Shown: positions 1-9,012 of the stretch, piece after piece
Layout: every line of letters begins with the position of its first letter
How positions within the stretch are numbered: the stretch's first letter is position 1
NCBI GenBank assembly: GCA_963681505.1
Contig: OY811972.1
Coordinates: 6,285,350-6,349,349 of the forward strand
DNA: 64,000 nt
Direction of reading: 5' to 3'
From: Eunapius fragilis
Taxonomy: Eukaryota; Porifera; Demospongiae; Spongillida; Spongillidae
The notes under the pieces: model-generated
Seen by the model: the letters and a program-made list of their open reading frames with translations, nothing else
Told to the model about the DNA's origin: nothing
Databases searched by the model: none
Position numbers and translations under genes: made by a program

Positions 1-1090
1 TATGATAACCTATCAACGTAAAAAATTAGTTAATTTAATATGCCATATCAGTGCATGGACAGGTCATTAGATCAGGTTGTGCACTGCAGATATAAGCATA
101 ATGCACTCTTACACCCAGATAGGTCATATAAACCATGAGTGCATGGATACATACATGTTGATAATGTTATTTAACAGTTGTTATACATGCATTAATTGTT
201 CAAATGCACAACTATTCATTGTAGATTATCTAAACACTGACATCCATTGTACGGTGCACAATAGTAGTGAATATCATGGATTATCAAAAACCTGTGTTAC
301 CACAAAAGTCAATCACCTAGTTCTTTATCTGATTACCAGCTGTAAGCGTCTAAAGTCGCGCAGCGGGTTATGTTGGACTGAAATGATTTTAAGTGATGAG
401 GCAGTGCTATTATGATTTAAAATTTGCCAAAATTAGGGACTACGGGCCCCAGGGCTACATAGTCCTTCTGGGCCCCATTTAGTTAATGGTCCCCATTGGG
501 ATGGGTTTGGTAGATATAGAATACCATACAGGGGGGAAATATATAGCTTTTGTGTATTGGGTTGTTAGTTCATGTGGCGATATATTGTGATTGATATAAT
601 ATATTATAGTATATGGGATCGTTTCTGGTCCGCGAGAAAAGGGACCTAACGCATATTATTTTTTTAAGTTATAAAAATGGTATTACGTTTGAATTGTTAT
701 ATAAATTTTTTATAATATGCACTTTTCTCAGAAACAATCCCATATATTATACAATGTATATGTATATTATTCTTCAAACTACTGCATTGTGCACATGCAC
801 AACTAGTCATTAATCTCTCACACAATGACAGAATTTAGACAGTAAACATACATGCTTTATGCGCTTTACTGCCTGCAAAACGTTCAAAACAGCATCCAAA
901 TTTGTAGTCTTAGCTAGATGTGCCTCTACTGCCAAAACTCCCAAGCTTGTCAGTCTACATTTTCAATCTTAGTACATTCTTAACTCATGTCAATGTACTA
1001 AATGAGCATTCCGCCTGTGCTACAGAAACTGGAAGTGTGCAGAAAGTTCATAGGACAACCATTATATTCAGAAAAAAAGCATCAAGTCTC
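1..1090. other. Gene-free stretch
   Basis: AT-rich DNA in which I see no supported gene; the open frames are short and of biased composition. A GC-rich island at about 440-510 carries two GGGCCCC blocks and resembles transposon-end sequence, but I could not pair it with a partner end. Confidence 0.5.
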
Positions 1091-1094
1091 ATCT

Positions 1095-2945
1095 CGTGGA
1101 GACTGTTTAACAAATCAAGGGGAGATAGACTCTTTTCACCGATTGGCTGTGTGGATAGCTTTCAATTGTAACATCTCAGTTACAAAATCCTCTGACATGT
1201 CTGCACAGTACTTCTCAAACATAGCTCCAGCTTTGCTTCGTAACTCCTCATCCATAATCTGATAGGCCCATACAAATCGAAACAGAGCAACTAACTCTTT
1301 GACGGCCTCATAACTGGTCGTCAAATTTCCTATAACGCAGTCCAGAAGGGTGTAAAAATATTATGCTTGAAATGATTCTCTGGATCAAACTCTATATCGT
1401 CTTCCTGTGTATCATCAGGAAGCCTTTTCTTCACTGCGCCTTTTTTCAGCCGTTATCAGTGACATCCTCACACTCATACCTCCTGCAACAAGCTTGCTCT
1501 CAGCTAAAATTGTATCCCAGCTGTCTCTTAAATGTTTGAGATCTTGAATGAGACTTTGTATGTTATCCAATTCCTCATCAAGCGTCGCATTTCTGGCTTG
1601 TAGAACTGTGCTTTTAAAGTTTATTGCAGTGAGTACCATAAACCAGATTGAAGCCATTAGAATACTATCAAATGAATCCGAGTTACTGCTGTCAGATTTA
1701 ATTCTTGTATTAGTACAATTGCTTCCTTTAACCCAGGCAAGTGAGATGCAAAAGGCCTAACACTATCAACATGAGCAGACCAACGAGTATCTGAAAAATT
1801 GAGGATAGAATAACCAATGCTTTTTGTTAAGATCTCCCATCTTTGGGAACTAGAGCTGAAGTAATATAATATTATATAGTTTCTGAACCACTCCAAAGAA
1901 AGTTATTACATCTGGACAACATTCTGCAGCATGAACACCACAAAGATTCAAACTGTGGCAGGCGCAAGGGGCAAATTTAGCTAGTGGGTTAATCAATATG
2001 AGCTTCAGCATCTTTGTACGAGCCACTCATATTGCTTCCGTTGTCATATCATTGTCCACGACAGTCTGCAATTGGTATGTTGTGCTTGGTAAGTGTATCA
2101 AGGATCAATTTTGCCATTGCCTCTCCAGTTTTTTTGTTGCAGTCTACAAATTCCAAGAACCTTTGCAAAACCAAGTTATTTGTCACCTTCAGTATTCAAG
2201 TGGACATAGTGCAAAAAAAAAACAGTTTGTTCTATGTGAAAAGAATCAGGAGTAGCATAAACAATTATTGAATAGTACTTTGCAGTTTCCCTTTCTTTTA
2301 GAATGCATTCAGTAACTTTATCAGCACAGCACTTTATAAATTCATTTTGACATCAGGAGAGAGGTAATGGACTTGCAATTGACATTTGGAATTTTGACTT
2401 GTCTTGACCTTGTTTAAGTGTTCTTCAAGGATGGAATCATAGTGGCTGATCAATTCCAATATACCAAGGAAATTATCATTTCTTATCATGAGGAAAATGT
2501 ATTGGAAAGTTGTCAGAGCCACGCTGAACTGCTTCTCTCACTTGAGCTGTGTTAGCACTTTATTCTCTATTAACCCTACATCATAATCATGAAGTCTCAC
2601 ATGCTGTATCTTCTCAGCTACAGCATGGTGCTCAACTATTGCTATTGGCTGAGCCAATAAGGTGGGTACACGTCCAGGTCTGGGATGTGCTTCATTACTA
2701 TGTGCATTAACAGCTTCAGCTAGAAGAGTGGTGTTCTGCAATTTCATGCTTGGCACTGGAATCGTTATGTAGGTCACGATCGTCCCAAGCTATGTTGGTG
2801 ACATCGTTCCTAGCTATGTTGGTGACATCGTTCCTAGCTATGTTGGTGAAGGTGTTCGTGACAAGGTCTAAGCATTTCAATGTTTTTTGTCTTTTTGTAG
2901 GTTCTCTTCTCTTACTACCCTTTCCTTTCTTTTCTGCCACCCGGA
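1095..2945 (-). mobile_element. Decayed hAT transposase (ZMYM1-like group)
   Basis: Minus-strand pieces in several frames together cover most of a hAT-superfamily transposase of the ZMYM1-like type. Recognisable parts, N to C: a basic KRR-rich segment (about 2720-2940), a segment ending NFLGILELISHYD (about 2450-2500), a CHSLNLCGVHAAECCPD stretch (about 1900-1970) that matches the family's 'C.HSLNL' catalytic-region motif, an SDTRWSAHVDSV motif (about 1770-1800), and a C-terminal part with FEKYCADMSEDFV and LKAIH (about 1150-1220). The product would be a cut-and-paste DDE transposase. At least four frame changes or stops separate the pieces, so it is not functional. Family assignment rests on these motifs; ends of the element were not located. 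Confidence 0.7.
2787..2852. repeat. 24-bp tandem repeat, about 2.7 copies
   Basis: The unit (t/a)agctatgttggtgacatcg plus ttcc recurs at 2787, 2811 and 2835. On the minus strand each unit encodes NIARNDVT in the N-terminal part of the decayed hAT transposase, so this is an in-frame coding minisatellite. Confidence 0.85.
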
Positions 2946-3036
2946 CTTGTGCTTGTACATGTTAGATAATGAATACAACGAAAATGCATGTATACGATAC
3001 ATGAATAATGCATCCTATTCCGCACGATAACCGCTG

Positions 3037-3754
3037 CTATCAAAACTGTGATTTGATTTTTAGATCATGTGCAAACGTTAATTAAAATTTGAATGCCGAC
3101 CAAATCTGCTGCGATCCTTTGACGAGCCATTGGCGCAGTGTTTATACGTACCTTCGAGTAGTATCACCTACAGTAATTGCAGAGCATCTATCTCTCTCGT
3201 TTCAAAGCGAAGATCTTGCATGCTGCAATTGTCTCAATTTGTTTGAGATCACTGCGTAAGTGCAATCCTGAAGTATCCTATAACGATCAAAGGTTGTGCA
3301 GGTCCTAGTAGCCTTTCCCAACAATGCACCAGCCCTTGTACACCATGCTCAGATGCAGGTGATGCCACGAATTCTTCACCAAGCACACTAGCTAATGATG
3401 TGCATTCTTATGACAGCAATGAGGACAATGCATTAGCAAGTTCAGAGCTATTCAAAGTTAATGAAATGTTTGCCTTACAAGGAATCAGAAATCGAAATAT
3501 GAGTACTGAAGCTATCTTGAACAGAATAGCTTTGAGTACTCATAAGATAGCTTTGAGTACTTATCCATCTCTCTGCTTCGTAATGACAGAGATGGATGCT
3601 CTGCAATTACCGTAGGTGATACTACTCGAAGGTACATATAAACACTGCGCCAATAGTTCTTAAAAGGATCGCAGCAGAAACAATCGGCAATTTTTATTAA
3701 CACATGCGCATGATCTACAATACATCATAAAAAACCTCATAGCAGTTTTGATAT
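3037..3754. mobile_element. Nonautonomous DNA transposon with ~155-bp inverted ends
   Basis: The left arm (3037-3190) and right arm (3590-3754) are inverted copies of each other. Shared landmarks are tagatcatg(t/c)gca, ctgctgcgatcctt, ttggcgcagtgttta, cgagtagtatcacctac and aattgcagagcat(c). The roughly 400-bp core holds no convincing gene. Size and long terminal inverted repeats mark a MITE-like derivative; the superfamily is not clear because I cannot define a target-site duplication. Confidence 0.75.
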
Positions 3755-3759
3755 CAGGT

Positions 3760-4560
3760 TTGTTACTTTGTTTTATACATCCATGGACTATAGCTTCATT
3801 GCTACATTGCCGTCAAAACATTGATTTTTCATTCTATAAACCGTACGCTAGTGTTACAATTTTGTCCAATGAAGCTTACATGTGTCACCAACCTAACTAT
3901 GAAAAAGTGATAATTCTTCAAACCTTTTTGGAAATGCATAGACGCCGTTGTAATCTTTTGTATAGAGTGAATAAAGTTGTTCGTTCGAATATGCATTTTA
4001 CTCCAATTAGTGCTGGTATTTTTTAGATTCTATACGAGTGTTTATGGGCGCAAGCAGGGCCACCAAGAGGTGGGGAGCCATGGGGGCTGCTGACCCCGGG
4101 GCTCATGGTTAAACATGGGGCCTGGGTCGCCAGGCTGGTCTTTTATTTTATTTTTAATGTGTGATTGATGTTTTGTTGGATTATTGCGCAGGTGCAATAA
4201 AATTGTATATGTTCCTCAGATGTAATGCCATATCTAGCTATCTACACAACACCTCAAAAACATGACGCCCTCAGGTTTAAATGAGTGTGGTCCTCAGAGC
4301 TTACCCATTACTCGTACGTTTTATTTGGGGAAAAACACCAAGAAAAACGATGCCCTCCGTTGTGTAAAAAAAGTAAAATTAGTTTTAACTGGCTACTGTA
4401 TCAAATTTTACAATCTGCATATTTAATGGTCAACCCTCTTTTAACTGGCACCTGAAAATGGCATTTGTTAGATGTACTGAAAATGAGCTTCATCCAGATA
4501 CCAACTACTCACCTGTGCTGGCAATAACAGGCAAAGATATGATCCTGCAGTGACAATTAT
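3760..4560. other. Gene-free stretch with a hAT-end-like GC island
   Basis: No supported gene. At 4064-4140 the sequence turns GC-rich beginning cagggccaccaagaggtg, which resembles the CAGGG-type termini of hAT elements and may be the far end of the decayed hAT at 1.1-2.9 kb or of another copy; no matching partner was found. Confidence 0.3.
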
Positions 4561-4564
4561 CAGA

Positions 4565-5115
4565 GGGAAATCAAATATTCATAATGCTGTATTTCAGTAA
4601 CCATTGAATACCAAATTGGGTACAAGTCACATGCAAATGGATAAGTGAAGTTGCATCAACATTTGAACATGTGATGTGAAAACTCATGCCCACTTGTTTA
4701 GGAATGACCGTGCGGTTGTAGGGAAAAAAAGGATACTGCCCATCCTCGTACATAGCCATAGAACATGGTCTCCTCCTAGGCAACACATAACTCTGGATAG
4801 GAACACATTTAAACAGTGAAAATTTCACCAATAACTTCAGAATAGGCTGGAAGAGCCGCTTTCATATATAATAGCCGATGTTATATTTTGGTAGACAATC
4901 GACTATATGGTTTATGTATGACGCTTTAAATAGCATGTTAGGTATCTTTTTAAATAAAAGTAAAAATGGCTGTATCAAAACACTAACCGTCCGAGGGGTA
5001 TCAAGAAGACCCAGAAAAGAAACTTTTCGCTGGGAGAGTCCTGATTCTGCTCGCTTGGCAATGAGAGTGCAGTATGGCTTCCGAAGGCTAAGGATTTGAA
5101 GGCAATAGTGGAATC
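4565..5115. repeat. Dispersed repeat family, copy 1
   Basis: This stretch is related to 19640-20060 and in part to 23990-24080. Shared landmarks: ttctgaag..attggtg, ataggctg(g/a)aagagccgctttcat, gacaatcgactata, and ggagagtcctga. On the minus strand an open frame of about 73 codons follows a good acceptor (ttcctatccag, ~4785); it encodes an FPYNRTVIPKQ segment with two cysteines, so the repeat may carry, or derive from, a protein-coding exon. I do not recognise the product. Confidence 0.55.
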
Positions 5116-5241
5116 AACAAGGGTTAAATCACTGTAACTTGATTGGTCTGATGCAATTCCCTTTTTGTACAAATTATTCATGATTGTAAGAGTTATGATA
5201 TGGTGGGTTAAAAAAATATATATCGTTTCCATCCATAAACA

Positions 5242-5256
5242 CCCCCCCCCCCCCCC
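5242..5256. repeat. Poly-C run
   Basis: About 15 consecutive C. One of several long C or G runs in the window (also near 12.2, 13.8, 22.8 and 40.4 kb). Confidence 0.9.
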
Positions 5257-5329
5257 TCTAAATCTGAAATTTCATTGTGCTCTATGTAAAAATGTTTTAT
5301 TGTAAAACTACTACATTTTTCTTATGCAG

Positions 5330-5374
5330 CGGGGATAGTACTGATGATCAGTCGCCAATGAGAAAAAAAAGAAG
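5330..5374 (+). CDS. Candidate small orphan exon (basic, NLS-like)
   Basis: A 45-nt segment is bracketed by a good acceptor (cttatgcag) and donor (gtaatc) and reads GDSTDDQSPMRKKRR in one frame: acidic-serine residues followed by a basic cluster like a nuclear localisation signal. It would enter and leave in phase 2. No neighbouring exon on the plus strand could be recognised, so this may be an internal exon of a gene with long introns or chance. Function is unknown. Confidence 0.25.
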
Positions 5375-5749
5375 GTAATCAGTAAACTTTAAACTTAACA
5401 GTGCATTAGAAATTTCAACTGCTATATATTTTTATTTATCTGTTATCGAAAAGTAGCACAACAACCACTGCTCATTTCATCATGGAATTTCCGTAGAATC
5501 AAAGATATCTGTTTGAATACAGCAAACGTGTGATCTTTTTTGCTCATATTCCATGTATGATTTTGCGTGTTTTTCGTGCAAACTGTAATATTTTCAAAAC
5601 ATTAATGCACGCTTAATTTATTAATGCACGCTTAATTTAACTATTTGAGAAAATGAAATGATTCTTGCAGCTTTCTAAATAGTATGAATTAAAATTATGA
5701 ACTATCCATCCATAAGAAGAAAAGAGGCTCGTGAGGGCTGAAACTAGGG

Positions 5750-5905
5750 TAATAAAGAAGACGAAGGCGGTAGCAAGTACTGCTGTAACACCGTTCACCT
5801 CCAGAGACGTCGCTCCACGTGCGCGGTTCTCCCAGCGAAGATTGGCCCCTGCTTCAGCTGCGGGGAGCTCGGAAATTTAAGCCGATATTGTCCAAAGTCG
5901 GCCAC
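5750..5905 (+). pseudogene. Gag-like zinc-knuckle remnant (LTR-retroelement fossil)
   Basis: A plus-strand segment near 5840-5900 carries a CxxC....... C knuckle-like pattern (CFSCGELG..) following a basic stretch, as in Gag nucleocapsid regions of Ty3/gypsy-like retroelements. It is short, isolated and broken. Age appears old; no LTRs were identified. Confidence 0.3.
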
Positions 5906-6246
5906 AGCGAGGAGTTAGGTGGCAGCTGATAATGTGTTCAGTTGTGTACAGTGTAATTTCGTTGTGACAATTATGAATAGTTATCTGGAAAAAAAAGGGC
6001 ACCGGACGAGGCTGCGATAATGCTCGAATGGTAAGGAACAAGCAGGTGTATGGTATGTTGTAATCCAGGGGCAAGACCAGATGACGAGCTACATGTAGGT
6101 TAGGCAGTGTTAGGGGGGTGCATTCAGGTAAGCAATTGTGTTGAAATGCTTAGGTGGAGGTGGCCGCATATTGGCATGTTAGTAGCCGAGTAGATTGCCG
6201 TGTGTTGGCATGTTTCCATATAGGAATCCTGCAGTCATTTACAAAG

Positions 6247-6905
6247 TCACCCTAGCGGAACGGCCAAGACACCTAATGCAGGTGAATTTCTGCCAGAAGA
6301 TGGAGTTGAATGTGATTCATTGGTGGCTGATGGTGACTGAAGTCTTCTTGAAGGTGAACAGGACAATGACTTGTACACTTTAATATGAACTTTAATATGA
6401 ACATGCAATATGGCTAACTCTTGGAATTGTGGTGACAGGACCTTTTCCACATGATTGTGCTCATAAAAACCTTTTTGTAGACTCTTTGTGATCAAATAAG
6501 GTCTTTCTGAAGTATTTTTTCAGGACTAGTGTACCTAATTTACACTGTAAAAGATTGCCTTACTAAGTTTCTTATCATACAGCTTCTTCTGAGCAGAAAT
6601 AACGTTTTTCTGCACTCCCTCCAGTATAGCTGTGTACTGTGACTCTGCTGAATTTCGGTTTTCTGAGAACATATGGTAACTCTTCAGCTTCAGCTTAATT
6701 GCATGGCCCTTGATGTACACTAGCATCAAGCTCAAGAGGAAGAATGGCTCTGCGACCAAACATAATCTGAGTAAATTTTCATGTTTTGAAGTGTTGTAAG
6801 TACATGAGGAAGTGTCAAAATAATCATCCCATTTCTGTTTCTTTTCTTGTATGTACTTGCGGAGCATTTTTTGTACAGACTGATTTGTCTCTCAACTAAG
6901 CCATT
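6247..6905 (-). mobile_element. Integrase C-terminal fossil (Ty3/gypsy- or Ginger-like)
   Basis: Minus strand carries the C-terminal portion of a retroviral-type integrase: the family's QSNGLVER segment, a YNTSKHE motif, and a following KGFYE-type segment resembling the GPY/F module. The fragment is isolated, broken in a few places and without visible LTRs, so it is an old copy. Integrase families from gypsy retrotransposons and from Ginger DNA transposons look alike at this length, so I leave the class open. Confidence 0.6.
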
Positions 6906-6909
6906 GCTC

Positions 6910-7505
6910 TGTAGACAGGAAGCAGTTTAGCATAGTTATAAATTTAACTACTGAGGTGTTTCATAAGTGAAGGAAAAATTTACTGTAATAAGCAGTTTAA
7001 CGTATACTTGCTGATAAACATTCTACAATTGTGCATGCCCAAAAAAACAAAGTTTACATGTGTCTACAGCAATTATTAATATCTAACAAATTAAAAATAA
7101 TTAACAGCAATTAATACTTCCTGACATCATATTAGATTACTGAATTATATAACTATTATAAGCTTCATAGTGCTCATTTAATTGCAATCTATATACACAG
7201 TCATCTAATAAGTTCAAACAATTAGTAATCAACATTTGAAATCATGATTTCATTTATTTAGGAGGTGTTTTTGAGGTTTGAATCAATTTTTACAATTTCA
7301 GTCAATAAACCTTTTGCCCAGTCAAATTCTTTTTGGTTTTTTTTGTAGAAGGCTTCACCATCTCTCAAAGTAAGTGTTACAGCCTTCTTCTGATGACTCT
7401 TTTTTCGTTGCTGGTACTACCCTCAGGATACCTCCCATCGAACAAGTAAAGACATGCCTTTTCGATCAGATCTTCGCATGCACCATTTCTCTAACAGTTT
7501 CTGAT
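6910..7505. other. Gene-free stretch
   Basis: Very AT-rich sequence with no supported gene or repeat structure. Confidence 0.5.
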
Positions 7506-7509
7506 GCAG

Positions 7510-7654
7510 TAAAGGCCGACATACACGGGGCGACTCCCTGCCGATTATCGCCTTCAACTTACGGGTGAAAGTTCAGTAGTTTTTACGCATATTCATATGA
7601 GTTGCAGGCGATTAGTCGGCATGCAGGAAGTCGACCCGTGTATGTCGGCCTTTA
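7510..7654. mobile_element. 145-bp palindromic MITE
   Basis: Terminal inverted repeats of about 40 bp begin TAAAGGCCGACATACACGGG and end in its complement (cccgtgtatgtcggcctttA). The spacer is short and holds no gene. Ends are compatible with a TA target site (TA then AAGGCC at the left, GGCCTT then TA at the right), but the superfamily is undetermined. Confidence 0.8.
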
Positions 7655-7669
7655 CATGTGCTTTCACAC

Positions 7670-8160
7670 TTCTAAACGCATGCGCGCTTCGAGTAGGACC
7701 GTTTGTGGCGGCGGAGGACCAAATATATATGCTGACATATTTTGTCCGGCTGGACCAAATTTTGTCCCGGACCGAATATTTTGTGACAGACCACAAAAGC
7801 TTCCTCACTTCGCGCGGGTTGGGCGACACACCCTCCCGCACCCTCACCCCATTGATTACTCATATCCGACACCCCATAGAATTCCTGTATCCGCCGTGTG
7901 ATAATGACATTGAACCCACCTCAAAAGCACCCCAAGCTGGACCTGGTGTCTCTGATGGGAAACATGTCTGCAATGCACTCGTGTCCGCAGCTGAGCCATT
8001 AATCTCCAGTGAATAATGACCGAAAAGTGGTCCGGTTAAAACTTTGCAACCGGGTCGGCGGGGACAGCCCTGCTGAGCGCTGGTAGAAGAATTGCCCACC
8101 CCCTTGCACATTTTACAGCGGCGACGGAACCGTGGCCGCGGAACCGCCATGGCGGCTCCA
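7670..8160. other. GC-rich island without a supported gene
   Basis: The base composition is clearly higher in G+C than the surroundings, and open frames exist on both strands, but none shows a recognisable domain. The right edge (about 8112-8150, cagcggcgacggaaccg) resembles a hAT-type terminus. Possibly a nonautonomous element body; unresolved. Confidence 0.3.
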
Positions 8161-8215
8161 CTTTTTATACCGGTGATTAGTTATTCATGATGTTATTAAG
8201 TATTCATAGCAGTTA

Positions 8216-8410
8216 CAGTGCCGGTTCGGTCATAGAGAAAATTCGCAGCTCGATCATAGAGAAAATAAAGCGTATACATTGGTAACTAAGAAACCATTAG
8301 TGGTCATAGCAACCGCTATGAAAACTAATAGTTGGCTTAGTACCAATGAATGCGCTTTATTTTCTCAATGTTCGAGCTTGCGAAATTTCTCTACGACCCA
8401 GCCGGTACTG
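8216..8410. mobile_element. 195-bp Tc1/mariner-like MITE with TA target site
   Basis: Foldback element: left arm begins CAGTGCCGGTTCGGTCATAG, right arm ends in the near complement (cgacccagccggtactg). It is flanked by TA on both sides (8214-8215 and 8411-8412), the Tc1/mariner target duplication. Arms are about 90 bp, leaving almost no spacer. The CAGT(G/A)CCGG terminus resembles that of the larger element at 38479-39559. Confidence 0.85.
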
Positions 8411-8430
8411 TATATCGCTGTGAGCAGGAG

Positions 8431-8494
8431 CATAGATAATAGAGTAATTATAGTTTTCTGCCTGTTTCCTCTTGTATCTACTCTATTATCTATG
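8431..8494. repeat. Hairpin with 16-bp perfect arms
   Basis: catagataatagagta (8431-8446) is followed after 32 nt by its exact complement (8479-8494). It lies just outside the preceding MITE. Confidence 0.85.
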
Positions 8495-9012
8495 GCAGAA
8501 GGCATCACTGTGAGTGATAATCATTTCAACTTTTAGCTGCTATACTGTATACATGCTGCTCTCCACGTGATTTGTGTTTCTAAAGAAAGTATCTTCACGT
8601 TACTAGGTGGACCACCAATGCGGAGTGCCTTGGAAGGATTTTGTCTAATTATAAAGTGTTGTTTAAATATGGGGAGGAATCGCTGCATACTTTAAAGAAA
8701 CAGAGGTGAAATATAGAATAATAGGCGTAAAAGCATGTATGGAATCGTTTGATTTCCTGTTTGGTTTGATGTTATAGGTCAAACTGTACAGTGACAATCT
8801 AAGTTAGACACTCGATCCAGCAGCAAATGTGCAAGTATGCACCGTCGTATATTTTCTTTGAAGCACTACTGAGACGTGATAATTATAACCTGTGGTATTT
8901 AATTATTTCATAATGGTAGGTATCTTAAAACATTATGACTACAACAGTACCTACACTGTATAAATACGTGTTACCTCACAATGTCAATTTCATACAATAC
9001 ATTTGCGATCTC

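Noticed and set aside
77-415. 112-aa ORF at the left edge
   Set aside because: Cys/Thr/His-rich composition from AT-rich repeats, no domain, no splice context.
3748-4026. 92-aa plus-strand ORF after the long-TIR MITE
   Set aside because: No recognisable motif, and it begins inside the MITE arm.
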